From: CAZCZZ01 sp964503335 | GTDB lineage: Bacteria; Verrucomicrobiota; Kiritimatiellia; CAIVKH01 | Reading direction: 5' to 3' | DNA length: 62,457 bases | NCBI GenBank assembly: GCA_964503335.1 | Contig: CAZCZZ010000018.1 | Span: 1 to 62,457 of the forward strand | Shown here: piece by piece, positions 16,411 through 25,299 of the stretch | Numbering within the stretch: position 1 is the first letter of the stretch | How the letters are laid out: every line of letters starts with the position of its first letter | The notes under the pieces: generated by a model | Databases searched by the model: none | What the model was told of the DNA's origin: nothing | What the model saw: the letters and a program-made list of their open reading frames with translations, nothing else | Made by a program: the position numbers and the translations under genes

Positions 16411-17151
16411 GTGAAGATTGCCTTTGATACCCATGTTCACGTCTACCCGTTCTACGATGAGCGGGCGGTGTTCGCGGCGGTGGCTGCGAAGGCCCGCGCT
16501 CTGGACGCGGATGTGGCGGGGATTTGCCTGACGGAACGGTTCGATTGTCACTTCTTTCAGTCGTTGCGGGCGCGCGGAAACGTGCCCCTCCGGGGAGAGT
16601 GCGCCACGATCACCGTAGACGGCCGGGAGCTTCTGGTGTTCGCGGGGCGGCAGGTTGTTACGAAGGAACGGATTGAAGTCCTGGCGCTGACGACCGATGC
16701 CGATATCCCCGACGGGCTCGCAGCGCGCGAGGTCCTCCAGCGCGTTCGGGATGCCGGCGGAGTTTCGGTCCTTGCGTGGGCGCCCGGCAAATGGCTGTTC
16801 AATCGCGGCAAGCTCGTGGCGAGTCTCATCGAGGAGGCGAAGGCCGGTGAGCTTGTGCTGGGCGACAGCTCGCTGCGTCCGATTGGTTGGGGCGAGCCGT
16901 TGCTGTTCAAGCAGGGCGCGAGGAAAGGGCTTCCCGTCATAGCAGGGTCCGACCCGCTTCCGTTTGCCGGCGAGGAGAGGCAGGCGGGACGCTACATGAC
17001 GCTTTGGGATGAATCGTTCGACGCGACGAATCCCGTGACGGAGATGCGCCGCCTCCTGGGCAGGTGCATCGGAAGGCGCACCGGAAAGAGATCCAGCATG
17101 CCGGAGGTCGTGACCCGGCTGCGTCAGAACGCGCGGAGCAAGGCAACGTGA
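16411..17151 (+). CDS. PHP-domain metal-dependent phosphoesterase-like protein
   Basis: A 246-residue protein from GTG 16411; a TTG at 16384 lies inside a hairpin and is less likely. The N-terminus KIAFDTHVHVYP contains the HxH metal motif of the PHP superfamily, with further likely ligands in ICLTERFD and VIAGSDPLP. PHP proteins include histidinol phosphatase, nucleotide phosphoesterases and polymerase-associated nucleases. The exact substrate here is unknown. The last four bases (GTGA) overlap the GTG start of the following glycosyltransferase, so the two are probably translationally coupled and may act in one glycan or lipid pathway. Confidence 0.75.
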   Translation: MKIAFDTHVHVYPFYDERAVFAAVAAKARALDADVAGICLTERFDCHFFQSLRARGNVPLRGECATITVDGRELLVFAGRQVVTKERIEVLALTTDADIPDGLAAREVLQRVRDAGGVSVLAWAPGKWLFNRGKLVASLIEEAKAGELVLGDSSLRPIGWGEPLLFKQGARKGLPVIAGSDPLPFAGEERQAGRYMTLWDESFDATNPVTEMRRLLGRCIGRRTGKRSSMPEVVTRLRQNARSKAT

Positions 17152-18314
17152 AGCCGCGGGTTCTCTTCATGACGTCCGTGCCATTCTTTCAGTGGCGGGG
17201 TTCGCCGATACGGGTTGGCTTCGACGTCCAAGCGCTCGCGGAAAGCGGTTACGAGGTGGATCTGCTCACGATACCCGTCGGCGAAGACCGATCGATACCC
17301 GGAGTCACCGTTCACCGCGTGTGGAATCCGATGCGCATAAAGAGCATGCCCATCGGGCCGTCATTCGGGAAGGCCTTGTTTGACGTCCTTCTCCTTTTCG
17401 CGGCAGTCGCCCTCGCGTTCCGCCGCCGCTATGCCGTGATCCATGCCGTGGAGGAACTCGGGATCATTGCATGGTTCATCGCGCGACTGGTTGGCGCCAA
17501 GGTCGTGTTTGAGAAACATTCTGATCCGGAGTCGCACAGGGATCGGCCGCTGAAGAATCTCGTTCTATCCGCGTACCGCAGGCTTGAGGCGGTGTCGATC
17601 AGGCTCGCCGACTCGGTTATTGCCACGGGTGAAGGGCTGGAAGAGCAGGCGAGGGCGGTTGCACCAGAACAGAAGGTCTACCACATCTTTGACATTCCAT
17701 CTTCGCTCGTGGATTCCGACCCCGCTCGCGTCCTGGCGGTCCGGGCTAAGCTGAAACAAGCCCCCGATGAAGTCGTTGCGCTCTATGTGGGTTCCTTCGC
17801 CGTGTACCAAGGCATAGACCTGCTTTTCGAAAGCTTCGCCCTGGCGCTGAAATCAAAACCGTCGCTTCGTCTCGTGGTCGTGGGCGGAAAGCCGTATGAG
17901 ATCGCCGCGAGGCGCGCATGGCTCGAGGAGCGGGAGATTGCAGGACGCGTGACATTCCTGGGATTTGTTGCGCCCGACAAGCTCCCGAACTACACGGCCG
18001 CGGCCGATATCCTCGTCTCGTCCCGCATATCGGGGATCAACACGCCGCTGAAGTTGCTCGACTACATGAAGGCCGGCCGCGCGATTCTAGCCACGAACAA
18101 CGAAGCAAACCGGAAGCTCGTTGACGAACGCTGTGCCCTTCTCGCGCCCGCAACGCCCGAGGGGTTTGCCGCGGGCTTTGTAGAGCTGGCAGCCGACGAA
18201 GAACGGCGTGAAATCCTTGGACGAGCAGGGCGCCAACGCGTTGAAGAAGTCTACAACTTCGCTGAGTTCAAGAAACTGCTGAAGGATTGCTACGACGGAG
18301 TCCTCGCCGAGTAG
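17148..18314 (+). CDS. GT4-family glycosyltransferase
   Basis: A 388-residue product starting at GTG 17148, coupled to the PHP gene by a GTGA overlap. It has a GT-B fold: an N-terminal domain with an RGSPIRVGFDVQAL acceptor loop and HAVEELG, and a C-terminal donor domain with ALYVGSFAVYQGIDLL, the E(x7)E-like region SGINTPLKLLDYMKAG and a terminal helix. Members transfer sugars from nucleotide donors with retention of configuration. It is clearly related to the glycosyltransferase at 20859-22046, which shares HAVEE, YVGNLESYQGIDLLL and a similar NTP motif, so the cluster probably holds an ancient duplicate pair. Cytoplasmic or peripheral membrane location is expected. Confidence 0.85.
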   Translation: MKPRVLFMTSVPFFQWRGSPIRVGFDVQALAESGYEVDLLTIPVGEDRSIPGVTVHRVWNPMRIKSMPIGPSFGKALFDVLLLFAAVALAFRRRYAVIHAVEELGIIAWFIARLVGAKVVFEKHSDPESHRDRPLKNLVLSAYRRLEAVSIRLADSVIATGEGLEEQARAVAPEQKVYHIFDIPSSLVDSDPARVLAVRAKLKQAPDEVVALYVGSFAVYQGIDLLFESFALALKSKPSLRLVVVGGKPYEIAARRAWLEEREIAGRVTFLGFVAPDKLPNYTAAADILVSSRISGINTPLKLLDYMKAGRAILATNNEANRKLVDERCALLAPATPEGFAAGFVELAADEERREILGRAGRQRVEEVYNFAEFKKLLKDCYDGVLAE

Positions 18315-18393
18315 TGAAGCCGGTCCATAGGTCGTGTCCTCGCAACTCACCCATGCGGGGACTTGCCTTTTTGCCGCCCATGGCGGCAGAAGG

Positions 18394-19377
18394 TCAGAGC
18401 AGGCCTTCCTGCTTGTACCATGCGTAAGTCTTGCGCAGGCCTTCATCGAGTTCCACGCGCGGTTTGTACCCGAGATCGCGCCTGGCCTTGTCGATGCTGA
18501 ACGCGCGGTTCATTCGGTACCAATCGACGCGACGGGGGAAAATCGGGGGCGCGATGCCGAACGGTTTGCAGGCCTTCTCCACGATGTGGCCGACGATAAT
18601 GACGGGCCAAATGGGATAGTGCGGGATTTTGACGGCCACCCCCATCGCCTTGGCGATTCGCTTTACGAGGTCTTCGATCTCGACATAGTGTTCGTCCGCG
18701 ATGAGGTAGGCCTCACCATTCCCCTTGGCGGGGTCTTGCGCGAGCACGAATGAATCGACCAGGTTGTCGATATAGACGGGGTGATACGTCGTCTTGCCGT
18801 CCCCGAACATCGGGAATTTGCCCGTCGCGACACGCTTGAAGATCATATAGAAGCGTTCGGGATCGCCAGGCCCGTAGATCGCGGCGGGTCGGATGATCGT
18901 GCAGGGCATTCCCTTCTTCACGTATTCAAGAACGACCGGCTCGGCCTCGTATTTCGTCTTCTGATAGTAGTCCGCCGGCTCGATGGGTGATTTCTCGGTG
19001 CCGGGCTGGACGCGGACGTTGCCGTGCACTCCGCACGTGCTGCAGTACACGAACTTCTTCACCTTCCGGGCGAAAGATTCCTCGAGCATGATGCGTGTGC
19101 CGCCGACATTCACATCCCAGTAGTATTTCTCGGGGACAGTCATTTCGCGAAACGCCGCCGCGAGATGGTGGACCACATCGATGCCTTCAAGGCAGCGCTT
19201 CACGCAGTCGCGATCCGTGACCGTGCCGATGACGACTTCAGCGCCCCACGCGCGGAGCTCCTGCGTCTTGACGCCCTCTTTGTAATCCATGGCGACGACT
19301 TGATGGCCGTCGTCCAGCAATCGCTTCACCAGGGCTTTGCCGGTGAATCCCGTTCCACCGGTGACAAGAATTTTCAT
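18394..19377 (-). CDS. NAD(P)-dependent SDR (dihydroflavonol reductase / 3-beta-HSD-like)
   Basis: A 327-residue extended SDR: Rossmann motif GGTGFTGKAL (about 7-16), HHLAA near 70, an active-site Ser/Thr region YCSTCGVHG and YYQKTKYEAE with the catalytic YxxxK, and RPAAIYGPGDP after it. Related proteins oxidise or reduce hydroxyls on sugars, sterols or polyketides. It is the third gene of a minus-strand run after the GT4 and GlpD-like genes (10-nt gap from the latter) and is convergent with the plus-strand GT4 gene. A GCCGCC-CAT-GGCGGC hairpin lies in the 79-bp convergent gap but lacks a T tract in either sense. Confidence 0.85.
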   Translation of the reverse strand: MKILVTGGTGFTGKALVKRLLDDGHQVVAMDYKEGVKTQELRAWGAEVVIGTVTDRDCVKRCLEGIDVVHHLAAAFREMTVPEKYYWDVNVGGTRIMLEESFARKVKKFVYCSTCGVHGNVRVQPGTEKSPIEPADYYQKTKYEAEPVVLEYVKKGMPCTIIRPAAIYGPGDPERFYMIFKRVATGKFPMFGDGKTTYHPVYIDNLVDSFVLAQDPAKGNGEAYLIADEHYVEIEDLVKRIAKAMGVAVKIPHYPIWPVIIVGHIVEKACKPFGIAPPIFPRRVDWYRMNRAFSIDKARRDLGYKPRVELDEGLRKTYAWYKQEGLL

Positions 19378-19387
19378 CGCTCTCTCC

Positions 19388-20878
19388 TCATGAGATCGAA
19401 CAGCCGAGGAGCCTATACGTTCTAACTACATCCGCAATCTCTTCCATGCGTTTCCTCGCGTCCCAGCCGAGGATTTGTCCCATAGCCTGCGCCTTTTCTT
19501 CGAGGGCGGCCTTTCCGGGATGGCGGAAGGAGCCGGAACCGTCACGGCGGAAGATCAGATCCGCGAGGTGCACAGCGCCTTCCTGTTTCACGGCGTGCGA
19601 GGCGTCGGCGGGCTGAAGCAGCGCAAGCGGGCAGGTGACTTCGGGGGGAGCGGGGCATGGCCTTCCTGCGTGTTCAGCCGCGCGGGTTGCCGCCAGCATC
19701 CCCACCTCGAGCCCCGTTGTGTATTTGACGCCTTTGATGGAGAAGAGACCGGCGGGACCGCCGTGGCGTGACGCATCAAGCACTGCGGAGTGCTTGTCGA
19801 CTTCGTGTGACATCGCGGGGTCCGGATGACCGGGAAGGTATCCGACATGGGTCATGATGACATCACTTCGGCGGAGTTCGGCGGCGGGATAGACCGCGTT
19901 GATGTCGGCGAGCGTCTCTACGATTTCCGCGTCGGAGAGTCCGGGCTCTCGCGTCGCATCGGGCGCATGGCGATAGACGGTACCGATCATGGTTCCGGTC
20001 CGCCACGGGGCGAAGAAAAAGTTGCGTTTGCCGCGCTGGACGATGGCGTCGGGATCGACATGCGCCGCCTTGCCCTCGAGTCCCACGCCGTAGCCGCCAA
20101 ACCATTGCCGGTCTATGATGAGGTTCCACGCCTTGATCCAGCGACGCTGTTCATGTGAGCCGGCCAGCGCGTCGATCGACGTGCCGCTTGCGTTCACGAC
20201 GGCCAGGCCGCGGACCTCGTGGGTCTTCCCCGTCAACCCGTCGCGAAGCGCCACGCCGGCGACCTTCCCGTTGCTCGCGAGGATGCGCTCGACGGCTGCG
20301 TAGTTGGCTGCGGAGGCGCCGTGGGCGACGGCGTCCAGGATGAACGAGAGCGTGAGGCGTTCCGTATCATCGGCGATGGCGTCGTACCACAGGGCGCCGC
20401 CCGTGGTGTTATCGGGCAGTGCGGAGGGGAAGATCGAAGCCATTTCCTTGCGCGTGAGGGTGCGGCCGGAATCGAGGCGCGCGTTGGGGTGAAGCCCAGC
20501 GTTGCGGTCGGAGGCGACGACATCATTGATGAGCAGGGCGCAGCGCATGATGGGGGAGCTGCGCAGGCCCAGGCCGAAGGTTGGAACGACAAACGGGCAG
20601 GGCCGCACAAGCGAGGGCGCCCAGGCCATGAAGCGGCGGCGGCAGCGGATCGACTCCCTCATGCGCCTGATGTTGCCGTGTTGCAGGTAGCGGAAGCCGC
20701 CGTGAATGATCTTCAAGCTGTTTGCGGAGGCGCCTCCGCCGAAATCGGCTTGGTCAACGAGCGCGACGCGAAGTCCTGCCCGGGCAGCGGACCAGGCGGC
20801 CGCCGCGCCGTGGATCCCCGCACCGACGACGATGACGTCGTATTCCTTTGCCGCCAGATCAGCCGGGTTGCGGTTCAT
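19388..20878 (-). CDS. GlpD-like FAD-dependent glycerol-3-phosphate dehydrogenase family protein
   Basis: A 496-residue protein with an N-terminal FAD-binding motif VIVVGAGIHGAAAAWSAARAG (about 15-35), then VDQADFGGGASANSLKIIHGG, matching GlpD/GlpA order (DF..G.S..S.KLIHGG.RYL). Near the C-terminus GVKYTTGLEVG corresponds to the substrate-side GGKWTT region of GlpD, with changes (GVKY for GGKW), so the substrate may differ from glycerol-3-phosphate. GlpD family enzymes pass electrons to quinones at the inner membrane. The start overlaps the end of the upstream GT4 gene by 20 nt. Linked to a glycosyltransferase and an SDR, it may make or recycle a sugar or lipid precursor rather than serve glycerol catabolism. 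Confidence 0.78.
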   Translation of the reverse strand: MNRNPADLAAKEYDVIVVGAGIHGAAAAWSAARAGLRVALVDQADFGGGASANSLKIIHGGFRYLQHGNIRRMRESIRCRRRFMAWAPSLVRPCPFVVPTFGLGLRSSPIMRCALLINDVVASDRNAGLHPNARLDSGRTLTRKEMASIFPSALPDNTTGGALWYDAIADDTERLTLSFILDAVAHGASAANYAAVERILASNGKVAGVALRDGLTGKTHEVRGLAVVNASGTSIDALAGSHEQRRWIKAWNLIIDRQWFGGYGVGLEGKAAHVDPDAIVQRGKRNFFFAPWRTGTMIGTVYRHAPDATREPGLSDAEIVETLADINAVYPAAELRRSDVIMTHVGYLPGHPDPAMSHEVDKHSAVLDASRHGGPAGLFSIKGVKYTTGLEVGMLAATRAAEHAGRPCPAPPEVTCPLALLQPADASHAVKQEGAVHLADLIFRRDGSGSFRHPGKAALEEKAQAMGQILGWDARKRMEEIADVVRTYRLLGCSIS

Positions 20879-22046
20879 GAGTGGGCTTGGAGCGTAATTC
20901 GTCCGCTACATGCCCGTACAGCGAATAGACGGTGCGCTCGAAGGCTTCCACGGAGTAGGAGCTCTGCACGAGCTCGCGGGCGTTCCGCGCCAGCCTCTCG
21001 CGGAGCGCGGGATCATCGGATAGTGCCGTCATGCCGGCGGAGAAGGCTTCGGGGGTCGTGTCGGCGAGAAAGGACGTCTCGTCGTCCATGGCCTGCGTGT
21101 GCGTCGGAAGCCGGGTCGCAAGGACGGGCTTTCCGGAATCGAGGTAGGAGTACACCTTCATCGGCGTATTGGATCCCTTGATGCGCGGAGAGACGAGGAC
21201 ATCGGCATCGTCAAAGAGCGCGGGCATGAGGTCGATCGGCAGCGGGCCGAGGAAATGCACCGAGGCCGCGATGCCAGATTTCGCGCAGAGGTCCCGATAG
21301 TGGTCCACCAGCGTCGCGGGTCCACCGACGATGACGAGCGCGTCCGTGGGGCGTCGGCTGACATGCTGGGCAAACGCGGCGAGCAACAGGTCGATGCCCT
21401 GGTACGACTCCAGGTTCCCCACGTACATGAAGCAGTTGCCCTTGATGCCGAGCTGCGCGCACGGGCTGGAGCCGGAAGCCACGGGACGTTTCAACAGGGA
21501 AACATCCCGCAGGACGATCGTCTTGCGGGGTCGATAGCCCTCCGCCACCACGGCCAGGGCCTCGCACACCGGCGCGACCAGCAGCGCTGCGCCGGCGGCC
21601 CAGCGGACAAGGCGATGCATAACCGGAGCCAGGAACCCCGCGGACGGCGACTTCTCGATGATCTGGTCGGGCATCGACGAATCCATGTCATAGATGTAGG
21701 GCACGCCGAAAAGGAACCGGACGAAGAAGGCTATGAAAACGGACTCCTCGACGGCATGCACCACGTCCGGACGCCTGCGAATCACCAGCCACAAGACCAG
21801 AAAGGAAAGGAATCCATCACAGATCAGTTTTTTTACGGAGAAACCAGGGCGGATACCCCCGAGGCCCGGGAAGCGCGGGATGCGATGAAGGGTCACGCCC
21901 GGGTACACCACATCGGAGCCTTCATGAAAGGTGGCCACGTCGATCGTGTGCCCAAGTCCGCTCAATGTTTTAACGAGAAGATCGACTGCAATGGGGGTGC
22001 CGCGTTCCTGAAAAAAGGGATGCGGCGCGATGAGGAGGATCTTCAT
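20859..22046 (-). CDS. GT4-family glycosyltransferase
   Basis: A 395-residue GT-B-type transferase. The N-terminal domain begins MKILLIAPHPFFQERGTPIA and contains DVVHAVEESV and DMDSSMPDQI. The donor-binding half contains MYVGNLESYQGIDLLL, VIVGGPA and a nucleotide-sugar motif KGSNTPMKVYSYLDSGKPVL. It is the first gene of a minus-strand operon with the GlpD-like and SDR genes and is divergent from the ribbon-helix-helix gene across 61 bp. The resemblance to the GT4 at 17148 suggests similar donors or acceptors. Confidence 0.85.
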   Translation of the reverse strand: MKILLIAPHPFFQERGTPIAVDLLVKTLSGLGHTIDVATFHEGSDVVYPGVTLHRIPRFPGLGGIRPGFSVKKLICDGFLSFLVLWLVIRRRPDVVHAVEESVFIAFFVRFLFGVPYIYDMDSSMPDQIIEKSPSAGFLAPVMHRLVRWAAGAALLVAPVCEALAVVAEGYRPRKTIVLRDVSLLKRPVASGSSPCAQLGIKGNCFMYVGNLESYQGIDLLLAAFAQHVSRRPTDALVIVGGPATLVDHYRDLCAKSGIAASVHFLGPLPIDLMPALFDDADVLVSPRIKGSNTPMKVYSYLDSGKPVLATRLPTHTQAMDDETSFLADTTPEAFSAGMTALSDDPALRERLARNARELVQSSYSVEAFERTVYSLYGHVADELRSKPTHEPQPG

Positions 22047-22107
22047 AAAATGGGCTTGATTGCCGTGGTGTTGCTACGTACTATCTCTAAAAGGCTCTCG
22101 TTATTAC

Positions 22108-22599
22108 GTGAAAAAAGCAAGCCGAAACACAGCAGCGGGCGGGCGGCCTCCGAAGTTTGACGAACCGAGCCGACCCATAACACTTACACTTCCACTTCGT
22201 ACGCTCGAATTGTTGGAGAGTATAGGCTCGGACCGCGCGAAAGCCATCGTCCGGGCCGTGGACAAGACGGCGGGCGTCAATCAGGAAAATCTGAAGGACG
22301 TTGCGCTGGTCGCGGTGGGTCGGGACACGAGTTTGATTGTGACGGGGCCGTGCAAGGCACTCATGCGCATCGAGGGGGTGCGCTCCGTTGAGGTGGCCCC
22401 CGGTCGGTTTATCCTGACGGTGCCCACGGGAACGTCTCCGTCACAGATCGAGGTGGCGATGAACGACGTCTTGGAAATGCTATCGCCGGGCGACGTGCGG
22501 GACCGCAAGATTCTTGAAGAGTTGATCACGATCTTCCGTCATTCCCGTCGGACCCACAAGATGACGAAGGAAGAGATCCTCATCATCGGTCGCGAATAG
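22108..22599 (+). CDS. ribbon-helix-helix-type small DNA-binding protein
   Basis: A 163-residue protein from GTG 22108; an in-frame TTG at 22060 would extend it by 16 less convincing residues. Residues about 12-45 look like a ribbon-helix-helix: a basic stretch GGRPPKF, a beta strand RPITLTLP, then helices RTLELLESIG and DRAKAIVRAVD. The C-terminal two thirds is a mixed alpha/beta region of unknown type ending in KMTKEEILIIGRE. No toxin partner is adjacent, so it is more likely a transcriptional regulator than an antitoxin. It could control the divergent glycosyltransferase operon or the TPR/Exb operon 50 bp downstream. Confidence 0.6.
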   Translation: MKKASRNTAAGGRPPKFDEPSRPITLTLPLRTLELLESIGSDRAKAIVRAVDKTAGVNQENLKDVALVAVGRDTSLIVTGPCKALMRIEGVRSVEVAPGRFILTVPTGTSPSQIEVAMNDVLEMLSPGDVRDRKILEELITIFRHSRRTHKMTKEEILIIGRE

Positions 22600-22650
22600 T
22601 CGCGCTTTTCTCCGCGCGATGATGTTCGTGCTGGCGCAGATTGCGCGGGT

Positions 22651-25299
22651 ATGGCTAGACTGCGCGCCATGCGTTCAGCGATCTTGAGGGGCGTCCTGAC
22701 TGCGACCGTGTTCGCCGTCACGTCATTAACGGCGCAACAGCCCGCCGTTGAGGACGAAGCACCCGACGCCCTTTACCGCAATGGCCTCGCGCATTTCACT
22801 GGTGGTCGCTACGCCGAGGCGGCGGGTTACTTCCAGCGGCTCATCTCAGTGTTCGGCAGTGAACCCGAGCTTCAGAAGGATCTGGAGACGGTGTACTACG
22901 CGCTCGGCTGTTCGCTCTACAACCAGGGTCTCTACGAAGAAACGATCACAACCTTCGGCACGTTCCTGACGAAGTATCCCGAGGCAAAATTCCGCGACGA
23001 GGCGGCGTTTCGCATGGCCGCTGCGTCGCAGGCGCTGGAGGATTATCCGAAGGCGATCGATGCCTTCCAGAAGGTGGTTGCGGAATGGCCCGGATCCCCG
23101 TTCGCGGAAGATGCCGCGTATCAGGTCGCACAGTGCTACATCGCGCAGGATCGAAGCGTCGATGCGGTGAAGACGCTCGAGGAATTCGTCGTCGCCTATC
23201 CCGACTCCGACCTCTTTGCCCAGGCCAAGGTGTTCCTCGCGCGCGCCTACTTCCAGTCGGGCAAGATCACCGAGGCCCTCGCCGCCCTTGAATCCGTGCA
23301 GAACGTGACCCGCAGCCTCGACCACCTGGTGTACGCAAACTTCCTCGCGATCGAGATCGGCGATGCAGCGTTCGACAACACGGAGTACGAGCAGGCCTTG
23401 AGCGCGTATCGCCGCGTCCGCACAAAGGATTCGATGATCCGGCTCCAGCAGCGCCTCATCGGGCGGATGGAGAACGAGCTCGCCTACATGGCCGCGGTGA
23501 AGGTGGATCCGTCCATGCTTGCCGAGCGCTTCCGCGCAGAGCGGCGCATGAAGGCGTCGCTCGGCGCCACGAAGGACTCGTTGGCCAAGCTGGAAGGCAT
23601 GCCGGACTATGATGCGGGGCTCTTCCATCGCATCGGCCGCTGCTTCTTTGCCGTGGACCGTTACTGGGAAGCCCGCGTGGCCTTCACGCGGGTCGTTGCC
23701 GAGGCGACCGAGCCTTCCATCAAGGAGGCGGGCCAGTTTGACCTCGTCCTTGTGCTGAACCGCCTGCGCCGCTTCGACGAGGTCGTTGTTGCCGCCGACG
23801 CGTACCTCGCGGCGTATGGCGAGGACGAGAAGCTGATCAAGAACGCGCGTGTTCCCGCCGTGGGCTTCATGCGCGCCGAGGCCTTCGTGAACCGCGAGTT
23901 GTTTGAAGAGGCGGAGAAGGAGATGAAGGCGCTCGCGGCNNNNNNNNNNNNNNNNNNNNNNNNNNNNNNNNNNNNNNNNNNNNNNNNNNNNNNNNNNNNN
24001 NNNNNNNNNNNNNNNNNNNNNNNNNNNNNNNNNNNNNNNCGCGCGGCGATGTGCAAATACTCCCTCGAGGATTTTCGCGGCGCGGCACTCGACCTTGCCG
24101 CCTGGCTGGGCCGTTATCCCGACCACTCGTTCAAATGGGAAGCGCTGGTGACGCAGGGCGACGCGCTGTCGGCCGCCGGCATGCTCGACGAGGCGCGCAA
24201 GACGTATCTCAAGCTCACCCCCGAGGCGGGCTCCTTCCATTTCCTCGGGATGCAGCAGCTCGTGAAGGTGTACAAGGCGCTGGAGACCGAGAAGGACTTC
24301 GCCGAGATGGCGAACGTGTTCTCGGAGTTCATCCGCCAGAATCCGGATTCACCGCATGTAATCGAGGCCGCCTACAATGCGGGCTGGGCGTTGCGCCAGA
24401 TCAAGCGGACGAACGAAGCGCGCATGCTCTACTGGAGCGTCATTGAGCGGTTCGGCAACAACCGCAACTGGGAAGGGTTCGGCCCGCTCCTCAAGGACGT
24501 GAAGGGCTTGTACGGCGACCAGCCGGAAGGCTCCTTCGACGCCGCGGTCAAGCAGGCCGAAGAGAAGGCGCGCAGCGGCGGACGCGTCACGCTGATCTCG
24601 CGGCTCGTGCTTGCCGGGTTCCAGTGGCAGAAGCGGGACAGCTTTGAGGGGGCGCAGGAACTGATCCGCCGCTTCAACGTGGAAGCCCTTGATGCCGAGG
24701 CGCTGGCTTATGTCGGCGAGTCGCTAGTGCGTGGGGGCGACCCGCAGAAGGGCATGGAGTACCTCGACATCCTGCTCAAGACCTTCCCGAAGTCGCGCTA
24801 CCTGGACGTGGCGTACGCCCGCAAGGCCGAGGCGCTTCGCGCATCGGGCAAGGCGGAGGAAGGGCTCGCGATGGTGAACCTCGCGATCGAGAAGGCGTAC
24901 GAGTCTTCCACGCTCCTCGACGCGATCTTCACGCGGGCCCAGTGCCTGCAGGCGCTGAACCGGTACGACGACGCGATTTCCGATTTCAACACGCTGCTCG
25001 CCAATCGCGCGACGCCGCGTATGGTGAAGCCGCAGGCGATGCTCGGCATCGCGGCCTGCCTGGAGTCCAAGGGCGATGTGAAGAAGGCGATCCCGTACTA
25101 CCAGCGCATCTACGTGCTCTATAAGGCGTACACGGAGCCGCTGGCCCAGGCGTACCTGAGGAGCGGGTCGGCGTTTGAGAAGATCCAGGATCGCGAGGCG
25201 GCGGCGAACACCTATAAGGAGATGCTTGCCGTGGAGTCGCTGTCGGGACGACCGGAACTCGAGGAGGCGCGGGCACGGCTCGCGAAACTCGGCTCATGA
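22651..25299 (+). CDS. large periplasmic TPR protein (contains scaffold gap)
   Basis: An open frame of 882 codons, including a 100-N gap at 23940-24039 of unknown real length. A signal peptide is likely (to about SLTAQQP); Met7 is an equally good start. Nearly the whole mature part is TPR-like helices, with motifs such as ALYRNGLAHFTGGRYAEA, YYALGCSLYNQGLYEE and AAYQVAQCYIAQDR, similar to YbgF/CpoB- and BamD-type repeats. Such proteins act as scaffolds for envelope complexes. It is first in an operon with 4-nt overlap (ATGA) to a second TPR protein and then ExbB, ExbD, ExbD and a vWA-like protein. That parallels tol-pal operons, in which CpoB joins an ExbB/ExbD-like motor. Confidence 0.85.
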   Translation: MARLRAMRSAILRGVLTATVFAVTSLTAQQPAVEDEAPDALYRNGLAHFTGGRYAEAAGYFQRLISVFGSEPELQKDLETVYYALGCSLYNQGLYEETITTFGTFLTKYPEAKFRDEAAFRMAAASQALEDYPKAIDAFQKVVAEWPGSPFAEDAAYQVAQCYIAQDRSVDAVKTLEEFVVAYPDSDLFAQAKVFLARAYFQSGKITEALAALESVQNVTRSLDHLVYANFLAIEIGDAAFDNTEYEQALSAYRRVRTKDSMIRLQQRLIGRMENELAYMAAVKVDPSMLAERFRAERRMKASLGATKDSLAKLEGMPDYDAGLFHRIGRCFFAVDRYWEARVAFTRVVAEATEPSIKEAGQFDLVLVLNRLRRFDEVVVAADAYLAAYGEDEKLIKNARVPAVGFMRAEAFVNRELFEEAEKEMKALAXXXXXXXXXXXXXXXXXXXXXXXXXXXXXXXXXXRAAMCKYSLEDFRGAALDLAAWLGRYPDHSFKWEALVTQGDALSAAGMLDEARKTYLKLTPEAGSFHFLGMQQLVKVYKALETEKDFAEMANVFSEFIRQNPDSPHVIEAAYNAGWALRQIKRTNEARMLYWSVIERFGNNRNWEGFGPLLKDVKGLYGDQPEGSFDAAVKQAEEKARSGGRVTLISRLVLAGFQWQKRDSFEGAQELIRRFNVEALDAEALAYVGESLVRGGDPQKGMEYLDILLKTFPKSRYLDVAYARKAEALRASGKAEEGLAMVNLAIEKAYESSTLLDAIFTRAQCLQALNRYDDAISDFNTLLANRATPRMVKPQAMLGIAACLESKGDVKKAIPYYQRIYVLYKAYTEPLAQAYLRSGSAFEKIQDREAAANTYKEMLAVESLSGRPELEEARARLAKLGS
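23940..24039. other. 100-N scaffold gap
   Basis: Exactly 100 N, a conventional placeholder. The true distance is unknown, so the length of the TPR gene is uncertain. Confidence 0.95.

Noticed and set aside
18363..18395. Terminator in the convergent gap between the GT4 and SDR genes
   Set aside because: The GCCGCC/GGCGGC stem is real but no T tract follows it in either direction of transcription.
22108..22599. Antitoxin of a toxin-antitoxin pair
   Set aside because: The ribbon-helix-helix protein has no adjacent toxin-sized gene; the next gene is a large TPR protein.
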